DNA of 64,000 nt, from positions 124,001 through 188,000 of the forward strand of contig MKTS01000003.1 of assembly GCA_001898335.1 (NCBI GenBank). The letters run 5' to 3'. This DNA comes from Mucilaginibacter sp. 44-25 (GTDB lineage Bacteria; Bacteroidota; Bacteroidia; Sphingobacteriales; Sphingobacteriaceae). Of this stretch, positions 45,217 to 54,630 are shown one piece after another. The notes beneath the pieces are model-generated. The model made no database searches, had not been told where the DNA came from, and worked only from the letters and a program-made list of their open reading frames with translations. A program made the translations under genes and the position numbers. The stretch's first letter is position 1. Every line of letters begins with the position of its first letter.

Positions 45217-48150
45217 TTACATACCGCCGCCTGGTGGAGGTGGCGGGCCACCGGCGCCTGGTCCCCTGTCGCCACGCATCATCCTATCGGGATTTGAAGG
45301 GGCCTTGCCGGCAAATTTCTGGAGCCTGAATGTGAAGCTCAGCAGATAATACCGGCCCAGCTTGTTCACATTGGTTTGCGTTTGTATACTACCGGTGTTG
45401 GTTACCGAAAAGCCGGTATTCTCGTTAAATATATCATATGCCGCTAAACGTAGCGTGCCGCGGTGATCCTTCAGGAAACGGCGCTCTACATAGGCATTAA
45501 ATATGTTGGGATTTTTCACCTGTAACTTGGCATCGTACCCATAGTTTAGGGTTTTAGTGTAATCATAGCTAAAGGTCCAATCCTTCCAAACATAGTTTTT
45601 CCCGTTTAAACCTAAGTCGAACGATCTGATGTTGGTGTTTTGGTTTCCGTTGGTAGTAATGCTGTTACTTATCTTGTTTAACGACATTCTTGAAAAGGCT
45701 TCCGCATCAATAATATCATTCACATTTACCCTGAAACGGAGTTGAGGCGCAAAGGTGAGTGTTTTGGCGATGTTTTTGGCCATTGCCGAAACATTATTCA
45801 GCGAGTCTACAGTTTGGGTATAACCAATGTTGTTGGTGTAACTTACCTGGCCACCAAAGATCAGGGTGTATTTACGTTCTTTCCACGGTTTTGAATACAG
45901 GAAGTTACCGCCATAGGTATAATAGCCGTCGGCATTGAGGTACTGCACCAGGTTGGTGTTCTGATATTTTTTCAGGTCGGGGTTAGCAGCCAGCACAGAA
46001 GGCAGGAATCTGGCCGGATAAAACACTACATTCTGTACTATCTTATGATCCGTTTGTGTGTAGTTAGCGCCAATCAGGAATATATTACCGGTTTGGAAAC
46101 TAAAGGCGTTATACCTTGCCGAAAGGTTATTGGTAAACTCGGGCTTAAGGTTAGGATTACCCTGTACAGGGTAAAGCGCGTTAGTAAAATCAATTACCGG
46201 CTGTAATTGATCAAAACTGGGTTGGTTGCTGCTACCGTTGTAATTAAACCTGAAAGCCTGGCTGCGTGAGAAAATATAATTGAAGCTGGCAGCCGGTATA
46301 ATGTTAAAGGTATTAACGCTGGTTTTTACATTGGTTAGCAGGTTAACACCATCCAGCTGTGATGGCTGCCCGCCTACACCAAGGGTTAAGTTGTATTTCT
46401 TTTCAATAATACGGTAATTTAAACCGAATCGGTTAGTAATGAAAGTATACTGGTACTGGTTACTCAACAGATCGTACCGGTGATAACGGGTAGGGTTATA
46501 CGCGTAAACCGTATCGGCCTCTTTATCACTTGAGGTGAATGAACGGTTAAAGGCATAATTGAGTTCTAAAAAAGACACTTTGCCGATAGGTTCCTGGTAT
46601 GAGCCGTTAACACCTACCGTATTATTTTTACTATCAGTATAGGTAACCTGGTTGGCCGGGGCGGTGCCTGCTCCGGCGGTGTAGGTATATAATGGGTTAT
46701 CAAACTGATTGGTTTGGCTAATGTTAGCGTTAAAGCCAATGTTTAAGTTACGTTTACTGTGTTTAAACCTTCTGTTGAAAAAACCGGAAACACCATAGCT
46801 GGGCGATGTTGAGTTAGATGTTGATTGTGATGTATAGGCCAGGTTGGTAACGTTTGAACGCTGAGATACTGAGTTTTCAAAACTGCTTACATCACTACCC
46901 GCGTAGTTAAAAGTAGGCGTTACTTTTAAATAATTAAGGGTATCGGGCTTCCACTCCAGGTTAAAATTAAAGCGGTGGTTTACCGGGTTCGCTGTGGTTT
47001 GGCTTTGCTGGTTGCTGGTGCTCTGCTGCAGCGAACTATTCTTTTGTATGACGGTTGAATTGGTAAATGTGGTGTTATCGCTAAAGCTGTAACTACCGTA
47101 TACCGACAAGGTTTTGCCCCATTGGTCACGATAGTTTAACCCGATGGAGTGCGCGTTGGTTATACCGTTAGCATTGGTTGTTGAGCTGCTACCACCACGA
47201 AGCGCGTTACCACGGCCGCCGCCACCGCCAAAGCCGCCACCACCACCGCCGCTACTTGTAGGCGAGCCATAACTAAACGTATTAACGTTGGTATTGTTAA
47301 TGCTACCCAGAACTGATATTTGCTGGTCGCCCTTAAATTTAAAGAAATTGAGCAGCCCGATATACCTGTTGTTGTTTTCTATATCGGCATCGGCTTGTTT
47401 GGGCAAAAGGTCGCGGCCATCGCCTGCGGTAGCCTGGCCAAAGTAGCCATAGTTCTTATCCTTGCGTATAGTAAAGTTCAGTATCTTGTTGGGTTCACCA
47501 GTTTTAATGCCGGTGAGGTTTGCCTGGTCGCCGTAATCATCAATTACCTGTACGCTTTCAATTACATCGGCTGGCAGGTTTTTGGTTGCGCTTTGTACAT
47601 CTCCGCCAAAAAAGTCCTTGCCGTTTACACGTACTTTGGTTACCTGTTTACCCTGTGCGGTAACATTGCCATCTTTATCCACATCAATACCCGGTATTTT
47701 CTTCAGCACATCCTCCACAGGAGCGTTCTCCCGCACTTTGTAGGCGCTTACGCTATATTGTACGGTATCTTCTTTAAACACAACCGGGTTAACGCCAACA
47801 ATGGTTACTGCACCCAATTGCCTTGTTGCTGATTTTAGTACTATGGGGTCAAGCGTAACAGGATTAGTGCCAGGCTGTAATGTATAGTGTTTTATTAAGC
47901 CATCGAAACCAATGGAGCTTACAGTAAGTGTTATTTTGGTGCCTTTCACGCCCTGAAAGTTAAACTTTCCGTTTACATCTGTGCTGGTAACTGAGCTATC
48001 GCCCAGTTCGTTTTTATATTTAACGCTACTTCCGGGCAGGCTAAGTTTGGTAGAGTCTACAACCGAACCACTTAGTAGCCTTCCGCTTTGCGCATTGGCG
48101 TTAAATACTGATACGCAAACCAGTACCCATATTAAATAAATGTATTTCAT
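45217..48150 (-). CDS. TonB-type outer-membrane beta-barrel protein
   Basis: 977 residues. Signal peptide (about 1-20), carboxypeptidase-like domain (about 24-112), plug (VEDVLKKIPGIDVDKDGNV, VNGKDFFGGD), and a long OMP_b-brl_3-type barrel. Two low-complexity pieces stand out: a Gly/Ser-rich loop near residue 300 and a C-terminal Gly/Pro tail (GPGAGGPPPPPGGGM) after the barrel. It has no SusD-like partner, so it is not a polysaccharide SusC system; substrate unknown. Confidence 0.9.
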   Translation of the reverse strand: MKYIYLIWVLVCVSVFNANAQSGRLLSGSVVDSTKLSLPGSSVKYKNELGDSSVTSTDVNGKFNFQGVKGTKITLTVSSIGFDGLIKHYTLQPGTNPVTLDPIVLKSATRQLGAVTIVGVNPVVFKEDTVQYSVSAYKVRENAPVEDVLKKIPGIDVDKDGNVTAQGKQVTKVRVNGKDFFGGDVQSATKNLPADVIESVQVIDDYGDQANLTGIKTGEPNKILNFTIRKDKNYGYFGQATAGDGRDLLPKQADADIENNNRYIGLLNFFKFKGDQQISVLGSINNTNVNTFSYGSPTSSGGGGGGFGGGGGRGNALRGGSSSTTNANGITNAHSIGLNYRDQWGKTLSVYGSYSFSDNTTFTNSTVIQKNSSLQQSTSNQQSQTTANPVNHRFNFNLEWKPDTLNYLKVTPTFNYAGSDVSSFENSVSQRSNVTNLAYTSQSTSNSTSPSYGVSGFFNRRFKHSKRNLNIGFNANISQTNQFDNPLYTYTAGAGTAPANQVTYTDSKNNTVGVNGSYQEPIGKVSFLELNYAFNRSFTSSDKEADTVYAYNPTRYHRYDLLSNQYQYTFITNRFGLNYRIIEKKYNLTLGVGGQPSQLDGVNLLTNVKTSVNTFNIIPAASFNYIFSRSQAFRFNYNGSSNQPSFDQLQPVIDFTNALYPVQGNPNLKPEFTNNLSARYNAFSFQTGNIFLIGANYTQTDHKIVQNVVFYPARFLPSVLAANPDLKKYQNTNLVQYLNADGYYTYGGNFLYSKPWKERKYTLIFGGQVSYTNNIGYTQTVDSLNNVSAMAKNIAKTLTFAPQLRFRVNVNDIIDAEAFSRMSLNKISNSITTNGNQNTNIRSFDLGLNGKNYVWKDWTFSYDYTKTLNYGYDAKLQVKNPNIFNAYVERRFLKDHRGTLRLAAYDIFNENTGFSVTNTGSIQTQTNVNKLGRYYLLSFTFRLQKFAGKAPSNPDRMMRGDRGPGAGGPPPPPGGGM

Positions 48151-48290
48151 AGAAATTGTATGTAGAGGTAACTAAAAGGCAAATAACATTTTCCGTGCAA
48201 ATGTTCATTTTATTGATATCAAAATTTTAAAAATCATATCATTGTTACATATTATAATATTTCATACATAGGATTGTTACAAACAGCAAC

Positions 48291-48314
48291 AAAAAACCCC
48301 GCTATTGCGGGGTT
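48291..48314 (-). terminator. Terminator of the collagen-like gene
   Basis: AACCCCGC/GCGGGGTT stem with a 4-base loop and T-run on the minus strand, about 33 bases after the stop. Confidence 0.88.
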
Positions 48315-48347
48315 ATGACGATTTATTAATGTTGGTTTTTATATATA

Positions 48348-49124
48348 CTAATTGCTTAATCCGAATACTGAAGCCACCTGGCTGAAGTTGCGCACATTAA
48401 GCCCCGGATGGGTAACTGATAACGTACTTAAAGAGGTACCCGGGATAACTACTACGCGGAAATCGAGCCCCGATGCGGCAGTGAAGTTAGCTTTGATATC
48501 TACATATCCTACACCATAGTTTGAAACACTAATGGAGCGGTCGCTTTCGTTGTAAGGCAATGAGAAATAGTTGGTAGTTTGCCCTGTTACTCTGAAATAT
48601 ACCAATACAAGGCCTTTGTCAACAATGTCCTGTGTAATAGCCGGAACGTTTAGCCTGGTAAAGCCGGTTAAAGTTACCCCCTGATTGGTAAGTACAAAGC
48701 TTTGGACATTGGCATTGCCGTCCTTGCCATCTTTTCCGTCGGCACCCGCGGCACCGGTAGCGCCAGTTGCGCCAGTTGCGCCAGTGGCTCCTGTATCACC
48801 TTTAGGCCCTTGCGGCCCCTGTGGGCCTTGTGGCCCGGTAGCGCCAGTGGCTCCATTAGCGCCCGTAGCGCCATTAGCGCCCGCGGCACCTGTGTCACCT
48901 TTAGCTCCTTGTGGTCCTTGTGGGCCAGTAGCGCCGGTAGCACCCGTTGCTCCGGTGGCGCCTGTTGCTCCCTGTGGGCCTTGTGGCCCTTGTGGACCGG
49001 TAGCGCCGGTGGCTCCGGTATCGCCCTTTGGACCCTGAGGCCCGGGGGTAGTAGATTTTTTACATGCCCCTAAACTCAAAAAGCATAAAGCTATAGCTGT
49101 AAGTAATAGTTTTGGTTTTTTCAT
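48348..49124 (-). CDS. Collagen-like lipoprotein
   Basis: 258 residues. Lipoprotein signal with lipobox LGAC (Cys21), then 37 uninterrupted Gly-X-Y triplets (about residues 28-138, mostly [12 protein letters not shown], ending GKDGKDGNA), then a C-terminal beta-rich domain of about 120 residues. The triplets should form a triple helix; the C-terminal domain would trimerise or bind a ligand. The Thr-rich Y positions suggest glycosylation rather than hydroxyproline. Likely surface-exposed; role unknown. Confidence 0.88.
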   Translation of the reverse strand: MKKPKLLLTAIALCFLSLGACKKSTTPGPQGPKGDTGATGATGPQGPQGPQGATGATGATGATGATGPQGPQGAKGDTGAAGANGATGANGATGATGPQGPQGPQGPKGDTGATGATGATGATGAAGADGKDGKDGNANVQSFVLTNQGVTLTGFTRLNVPAITQDIVDKGLVLVYFRVTGQTTNYFSLPYNESDRSISVSNYGVGYVDIKANFTAASGLDFRVVVIPGTSLSTLSVTHPGLNVRNFSQVASVFGLSN

Positions 49125-49438
49125 GTGTTATTGTAAGTGTCTAAGTAATTGTGTGAATTTTTTTGTGTGAGTGTTTTGTACGGCGGCGGTTTTTATTAAG
49201 TTTCAAAAAAACTGCTTCGGAGTAAAATAAATTTCTTTGACTACCGTTTCTGCCGGGTTTATATGGGCCTACAGGAACCATAACCCATGATATTCAGCAC
49301 ACAACAGAAGTATCAGTACTTGTATTTCCTTATCTAAAAGTTTATGTCGTCATAAAACGCAGCTTCTTGGATAAGATGAATAAAAAAAGGCGGCCTAATT
49401 AATTTAGGGCCGCCTTTTGGCTTTTATAAAGAGTGAAA
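49125..49438. other. Intergenic region with terminator
   Basis: 314 bases without a gene. It holds the upstream region of the collagen-like gene and, at 49385-49418, an 11-base-arm hairpin (AAAAGGCGGCC/GGCCGCCTTTT) that terminates the xylose operon on the minus strand. I see no other structure. Confidence 0.7.
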
Positions 49439-51124
49439 CTACCAGAAGAAGGAGTACAGCGCTACAATAATACCGCCCACAATAATGGCACCAGCTGTAA
49501 AGGCACGTGAGGTTTTAAACATAGAGGCATCAACCTCCAGACCGTTGGTTTTAACACCTTTTGCCTGGTCTATTTTCGAAATAATATACATACCCATTAC
49601 GCACAAAATAAACACAAACCCCATCCTGTCTATAAAAGGGATTTCATAAACCCCTTTGCCATTGTCTTTTGAAAAGCCGTAAGGTGCCAGGAAAGAAAGA
49701 TCTGCTATCTGAGGTAAAAATTTGAAAATGCAGGAGAAAACAAAGCCCCCTATGGTAGCAAACAATGCCGCGTTTGAGGTAGCTTTTTTCCAAAAGAAAC
49801 CGAGGATGAACATGGCAAATATACCCGGTGACACAAAGCCTGTATATTCCTGTATATACTGGAAGCCTTGTTTACCCTCGCCCATCAATTGCTCGCCTAT
49901 GAGTAATGACATAACCACACCTAAACCCATTGCTACAGCAACAGATATTTTACCGAGGTTAACCAACTGCCTGTCATTAGCAGCAGGGTTAATGGCTTTC
50001 TTGTAAATATCAAGTGTGAAGATGGTAGCGATACTGTTAGCCTTGCCCGCTAAAGAGGCCACAATTGCCGCTGTAAGCGCAGCAAATGATAAGCCCTTTA
50101 AGCCGGTAGGTAACAGGTTTAAAAGTGATGGGTAAGCCTTGTTTGGGTCATTAACGCCTGATGAGCTTAACATCTCCTGGTGGAACATGCCTTTTTGATA
50201 AAGCAGGTAAACAGCAATACCCGGCAGCACTACGATGATCGGCATCAGTAATTTTAAAAATGCCGCGAATAAGATACCTCCCCTTGCTGTCTTGAGATTG
50301 GCGCCTAAAGCCCTCTGCGTAATATATTGGTTACAGCCCCAATAATTAAGGTTAACGATGATCATGCCACCTATTAAAACGGATAAGCCCGGCATATCCA
50401 TGTAGTTAGGGCTGCTCTTATCAAATATCATGTGGAAGTGATCACTGGCCTCCGCACGCATGATGTTGAGGCCATTTAACATGCCGGTAGTTCCCGATTT
50501 TTCGCTGATAAGGTTAAGCGCCAGGTAAGTAGCTACCAAGCCGCCGAGGATGAGTACAAATACTTGGATCACATCCGTATAACCGATCACCTTCATACCC
50601 CCAAGCGTGATGATAACCGCGAATACCGCCAGCGCGATGATACACCAGATGATGTTGATGCCCGATATGCCGCTTATAGCTAATGCCCCCAGATAAAGGA
50701 TAGACATGAGGTTTACCACGATATATAATAACAGCCAGAAGATAGCCATTACCATAGCAACCGTGCCGTTATAGCGTTGGTGCAGGAATTGGGGCATGGT
50801 AAATATCTTATTGCGCAGATATATCGGGATAAAAAATATGGCTACCACTATTAACGTAGCAGCAGCCATCCACTCGTAGGTAGAGATAGCAAGCCCCATC
50901 TTAAAGGCGGATCCACTGGTGCCTATGAATTGCTCGGCAGAGATGTTAGAAGCAATAAGCGATGCGCCGATAGCCCACCAAGTAAGAGAACCCTCGGCTA
51001 AAAAGTAATCTTTTGAGGTGGCATCGGCATTGTGCTTGCGCTTATATATCCAATAGCCGTAAGCGGCCACCACCACAAAGTATATCAGGAATACAATGTA
51101 ATCGCCGTTTGATAAGGTCTTCAT
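49439..51124 (-). CDS. Sodium/sugar symporter (SSS family), likely xylose
   Basis: 561 residues, about 14 membrane helices, of the sodium:solute symporter family (SGLT-like): IGTSGSAFKMGLAISTYEW, GGMKVIGYTDVIQVF and AALTAAIVASLAGKANSIATIF. It follows xylA by 24 bases, so xylose is the likely cargo. Confidence 0.9.
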   Translation of the reverse strand: MKTLSNGDYIVFLIYFVVVAAYGYWIYKRKHNADATSKDYFLAEGSLTWWAIGASLIASNISAEQFIGTSGSAFKMGLAISTYEWMAAATLIVVAIFFIPIYLRNKIFTMPQFLHQRYNGTVAMVMAIFWLLLYIVVNLMSILYLGALAISGISGINIIWCIIALAVFAVIITLGGMKVIGYTDVIQVFVLILGGLVATYLALNLISEKSGTTGMLNGLNIMRAEASDHFHMIFDKSSPNYMDMPGLSVLIGGMIIVNLNYWGCNQYITQRALGANLKTARGGILFAAFLKLLMPIIVVLPGIAVYLLYQKGMFHQEMLSSSGVNDPNKAYPSLLNLLPTGLKGLSFAALTAAIVASLAGKANSIATIFTLDIYKKAINPAANDRQLVNLGKISVAVAMGLGVVMSLLIGEQLMGEGKQGFQYIQEYTGFVSPGIFAMFILGFFWKKATSNAALFATIGGFVFSCIFKFLPQIADLSFLAPYGFSKDNGKGVYEIPFIDRMGFVFILCVMGMYIISKIDQAKGVKTNGLEVDASMFKTSRAFTAGAIIVGGIIVALYSFFW

Positions 51125-51148
51125 CTATAGTTTGGTTTTTGTTGGTTA

Positions 51149-52477
51149 TTAAATGTAACGGTTTATCAGGTTCTCCAAATACTCCTGTTTACCGCTTATT
51201 ACTGCAGGCTCGCCGTTATCTATGGCAAACTGGCGCAGGTCTTCCAATGATAGCTTTCCGGCCTCAAAATCTTTGCCTTTGCCACTGTCAAAAGATGAGT
51301 ATCTTTCCTGCCGTACCTTTTTATAATCTGAATTCTGCAAAATGTTATCGGCCGTTACCAAAGCGCGCGCGAAGATATCCATACCACCAATGTGAGCATA
51401 GAACAGGTCTGCTGGATCAGTAGAATTGCGGCGGATCTTAGCATCAAAGTTGATACCGCCACCTGCAAAACCACCTGCTTGCAGAATGATGAGCATGTAT
51501 TCGGTAACTTCAGTAATATCATTAGGGAACTGATCTGTATCCCAGCCGTTTTGCATGTCACCGCGGTTGGCGTCAATAGAGCCTAATAAACCGGCATCAG
51601 CAGCCACCTGCAACTCATGCTGGAAGGTATGGCCTGCAAGGGTTGCATGGTTAACCTCAAGGTTTAATTTAAAATCATTTAGTAAGTCGTATTTGCGCAG
51701 GAAACTTAATACGGTTGCTGCATCATAGTCATACTGATGTTTGGTTGGCTCGCAAGGTTTAGGCTCGATAAAGAAAGTGCCTTTAAAGCCTTGTTTACGT
51801 GCATAATCTTTAGCCGTATGCAGGAAACGGGCAAGATGGTCCTGCTCGCGGCCCATATCGGTATTCAACAGCGACATATAACCTTCACGGCCTCCCCAGA
51901 AAACGTAATTTTCGCCGCCAAGTGCGATGGTTGCATCAATAGCTGCCTTAACCTGTGCGCCTGCATGCGTAAGCACATGAAAATCAGGATTGGTAGCCGC
52001 GCCGTTCATATACCTGCTGTTGCTGAACAGGTTTGATGTGCCCCAAAGTAATTTTACGCCACTTTCGGCTTGTTTTTGTTTGGCATATTCAACCATCGCC
52101 TGCAGGCGGCGTTCGTTCTCGTTTACGTCGTTTGTAAAATCAACCACATCCACATCGTGGAAACAGTAGTAAGGCAGGTTCATTTTGGTGATGAACTCAA
52201 AGGCTGCATCCATTTTATCTTTCGCACGCGCAACGGCATCACTATTTACATCCCAAGGAAATTGATGTGTAGGTGCGCCAAACGGGTCGGCACCGTTGCC
52301 GCAGAATGAATGCCAGTAAGCGCAGGCAAAACGCAAATGCTCTTTCATGGTTTTGCCGGCGATTATCCGGTTCTCATCATACCAGCGGAATGCCAATGGG
52401 TTATGGCTTTCGACTCCTTCGTATTTGACCTGGCTGATGCCTTTAAAATATTCTTTATTACCTGTTACTACTTTCAT
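51149..52477 (-). CDS. xylA: Xylose isomerase
   Basis: 442 residues, class II xylose isomerase. Catalytic HDVD (H107, D110), the metal-binding [15 protein letters not shown] block and [13 protein letters not shown] are intact. It converts D-xylose to D-xylulose. Middle gene of the xylB-xylA-symporter operon with 24-base gaps. Confidence 0.97.
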   Translation of the reverse strand: MKVVTGNKEYFKGISQVKYEGVESHNPLAFRWYDENRIIAGKTMKEHLRFACAYWHSFCGNGADPFGAPTHQFPWDVNSDAVARAKDKMDAAFEFITKMNLPYYCFHDVDVVDFTNDVNENERRLQAMVEYAKQKQAESGVKLLWGTSNLFSNSRYMNGAATNPDFHVLTHAGAQVKAAIDATIALGGENYVFWGGREGYMSLLNTDMGREQDHLARFLHTAKDYARKQGFKGTFFIEPKPCEPTKHQYDYDAATVLSFLRKYDLLNDFKLNLEVNHATLAGHTFQHELQVAADAGLLGSIDANRGDMQNGWDTDQFPNDITEVTEYMLIILQAGGFAGGGINFDAKIRRNSTDPADLFYAHIGGMDIFARALVTADNILQNSDYKKVRQERYSSFDSGKGKDFEAGKLSLEDLRQFAIDNGEPAVISGKQEYLENLINRYI

Positions 52478-52501
52478 ATCGATGTTTGTGGTTATTAAAT
52501 G

Positions 52502-53986
52502 TTAAATTTTATCTAAATGGGTTTTGAGCTGGCTTTTCCAATGTTGGTAAACTTTCTCCATACCTTGTGTATTTTGTGGTTCTATCGTAGCAAGCTTCTT
52601 TTGAGCGCCGAAAGCTTCTTTAGGGCTGGCGAATATGCCCGCACCGATACCTGCACCTAAGGCGGCGCCCAGGCTGCCGTCATTTTCATAAAGCTCAACC
52701 GGTACGCCGGTAGCATCAACAAACGATTGTGTGAAAATATCGCTCAAAAACATATTGGCTTTACCTGCACGTATCACAGTTGGGTTCATCCCTGTTGCAC
52801 GCATGATATCAAAACCATACCTAAATGCACAAGCTATACCCTCCTGTGCCGCTCTGAAAATATCTGCAGGCGTATGAAGGTTAAGGTCTATATACTGTAT
52901 ATGCGCACCTATCTGTTTGTTGTTCAGCATGCGCTCGGCACCGTTGCCAAACGGGAGCATGAGCAACCCTTTACTGCCTACCGGGCTTTTTGCAGCTTCG
53001 GCATTCATTTGCTGGTATGAGAATGACTGGCCGAACATGTTTTTTATCCAACGAAAAAAACTGCCGGTGCCATTAATACAAAGTAGTACGCCCAAACGCT
53101 TTTCATCATCTTGATGATTGACATGCGCAAAGGTGTTTACCCTCGATTGTTTATCGGCCTTTAATTGGTCGCTAACGCCATAAATAACGCCGGAGGTACC
53201 TGCGTTGGCCGCCACCTCGCCCGGGTTAAGCACATTTAATGATAAGGCGTTGTTGGGCTGGTCGCCCGCTTTGTAGGCAACCGGTATACCTGGGGTTATA
53301 CCCAGCAGATCTGCGGCTTGTTTTGATACTCGACCATGATCTGCAAATACGGGTTTTATCTCTGGGAAAAACTTTTTTTCAAACCCAAAATGGTTTAGCA
53401 CATCGCTTGAGATACCGTTCTCTTGAAAATCGTAAAAGATACCTTCAGACAAAGCCGATGGCGATGTAGTAGCCTCTCCGGTAAGCTTAAGCGCAATGTA
53501 ATCGCCCGGAAGCATCACTTTGTCTATCCTATCGTAAGTATCAGGCTCATTTTGTTTTACCCAAGCCAGCTTGGCGGCGGTAAAGTTACCCGGCGAATTA
53601 AGCATATGCGTTAGGCATTGCTGTTTGCCAATGGTTTCAAATGCACGTTCGCCCAAGGCTACCGCGCGACTATCGCACCAGATAATGCTGTTTCGGAGTA
53701 AGTTTTGGTTTTTATCCACCAAAACCAATCCGTGCATCTGATAAGCTATACCAATTGCGGCTATATCTTTTGGGTTGTATTTGCCGGTTTTATGGCAGCA
53801 GGCCAGGGCTTGTTGGGTTTGCTGCCACCAGTCATCGGGCGATTGTTCGGCCCAGCCGGATTGTAGCGCAATGATTGGCGCTTCGATATCGGGATATTGG
53901 GCAGAAGCGATAACGCTTTGGTTATGAGCATCAACAATGCTAACCTTTACAGAAGACGTACCAATATCGATGCCTAAAAGCAGCAT
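52502..53986 (-). CDS. xylB: Xylulokinase
   Basis: 494 residues of the FGGY kinase family: phosphate-binding LGIDIGTSSVKV at the N-terminus, MLPGDYIALKLTGE, and a C-terminal ATP-binding GGxxx-like region (RAGKANMFLSDIF, YENDGSLGAALGAG). It phosphorylates xylulose to xylulose-5-phosphate. First gene of the operon; no XylR-type regulator is next to it. Confidence 0.95.
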   Translation of the reverse strand: MLLLGIDIGTSSVKVSIVDAHNQSVIASAQYPDIEAPIIALQSGWAEQSPDDWWQQTQQALACCHKTGKYNPKDIAAIGIAYQMHGLVLVDKNQNLLRNSIIWCDSRAVALGERAFETIGKQQCLTHMLNSPGNFTAAKLAWVKQNEPDTYDRIDKVMLPGDYIALKLTGEATTSPSALSEGIFYDFQENGISSDVLNHFGFEKKFFPEIKPVFADHGRVSKQAADLLGITPGIPVAYKAGDQPNNALSLNVLNPGEVAANAGTSGVIYGVSDQLKADKQSRVNTFAHVNHQDDEKRLGVLLCINGTGSFFRWIKNMFGQSFSYQQMNAEAAKSPVGSKGLLMLPFGNGAERMLNNKQIGAHIQYIDLNLHTPADIFRAAQEGIACAFRYGFDIMRATGMNPTVIRAGKANMFLSDIFTQSFVDATGVPVELYENDGSLGAALGAGIGAGIFASPKEAFGAQKKLATIEPQNTQGMEKVYQHWKSQLKTHLDKI

Positions 53987-54145
53987 GGGTATAAAATTAG
54001 ATGTGCGATGACGTGGTTAATAATTGGGTATCGGGAAACGAATTTAAGTTAATTTTTTAAAAACTGTGTTTTTGACGGCCACAAAGCCGAAAAAAGGATA
54101 AAATGATATTTTTGAAAAAAAAATTGTGAAATAAAAAACGAAGCG

Positions 54146-54153
54146 TATATTTG
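54146..54153 (+). promoter_or_regulatory. -7 promoter element of tRNA-Asp
   Basis: TATATTTG matches TAnnTTTG, 12 bases before the tRNA. A partial -33 (ATTG, 54123-54126) lies 19 bases upstream. The following GCAGTCCC is shared with the tRNA-Glu promoter. Confidence 0.65.
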
Positions 54154-54164
54154 CAGTCCCAAAC

Positions 54165-54238
54165 GGAGTGGTAGTTCAGCTGGTTAGAATACATGCCTGT
54201 CACGCATGGGGTCGCGGGTTCGAGTCCCGTCCATTCCG
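54165..54238 (+). tRNA. tRNA-Asp (anticodon GTC)
   Basis: 74-base cloverleaf: acceptor GGAGTGG/CCATTCC, anticodon loop TGTCACG with GTC, T loop TTCGAGT, discriminator G, as expected for Asp. CCA not encoded. The integrase gene starts 392 bases downstream, so its 3' end is the likely integration site of the island. Confidence 0.95.
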
Positions 54239-54249
54239 CTAAATTTTAT

Positions 54250-54287
54250 AAAGCCCTGTAAGTCAACGATTTACAGGGCTTTTTTTA
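54250..54287 (+). terminator. Terminator of tRNA-Asp
   Basis: AAAGCCCTGTAA/TTACAGGGCTTT stem followed by a T-run. Confidence 0.88.
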
Positions 54288-54302
54288 TTGTCTCTAAAAG
54301 AC

Positions 54303-54374
54303 ACGAACCTTCCTTTTTAAAATTGAAAAACCGCCTAATTAGCGAAATTAAGCGGTTTTTCAATTTCGGTTCGT
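54303..54374. repeat. Long compound inverted repeat near the left end of the element
   Basis: Three nested paired blocks: ACGAACC (54303-54309) with GGTTCGT (54368-54374); 15 perfect bases 54320-54334 with 54352-54366; after one mismatch, TAATT with AATTA around a 5-base loop. It lies between tRNA-Asp and the integrase, where recombinase or excisionase arm sites are expected. The rest of the 54239-54630 gap has no gene I can support. Confidence 0.6.
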
Positions 54375-54418
54375 TGAAAATTATCAAAAACACACCACCT
54401 CTCATTGCGTCTTTCGTT

Positions 54419-54449
54419 GCGTCTTTTTTTCTGGAAAAAGACGCTTTTT
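54419..54449 (+). terminator. Intrinsic-terminator-like hairpin
   Basis: GCGTCTTTTT/AAAAAGACGC, 6-base loop, then five T. It sits upstream of the integrase and could insulate it from tRNA-Asp transcription. Confidence 0.65.
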
Positions 54450-54630
54450 GCCGTAATTAATTGAAAATGAGATGATGTTATTGTTGGTGCTCTTTTATAA
54501 AAAAAGCCTCGTTAGTTATTGATGTAAGGTTGTTATGGCAATAGATTTTTCAGACATACCCCTCTTTTAATCCGCTATCTTTTGATTTAAAATATCGCTT
54601 ATAGCTTTGGCGAAATTTTTTAAATTATTT

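Noticed and set aside
45217..48150. SusC-type polysaccharide utilisation locus
   Set aside because: No SusD partner or glycan-degrading genes nearby; the barrel type and Pro/Gly tail differ from SusC.
48685..49040. Possible tandem DNA repeat or CRISPR-like array
   Set aside because: The periodicity is the 9-base codon pattern of Gly-X-Y triplets, with no spacers.
48685..49073. Open frames opposite the collagen-like gene, rich in Pro/Val/Ala or Ser/Gly
   Set aside because: They are complements of the Gly-X-Y repeat; the minus-strand frame has a lipoprotein signal, a C-terminal domain and a terminator.
54206..54460. 84-codon frame from inside tRNA-Asp
   Set aside because: Starts within the tRNA and runs through two terminators and an inverted repeat; not a gene.
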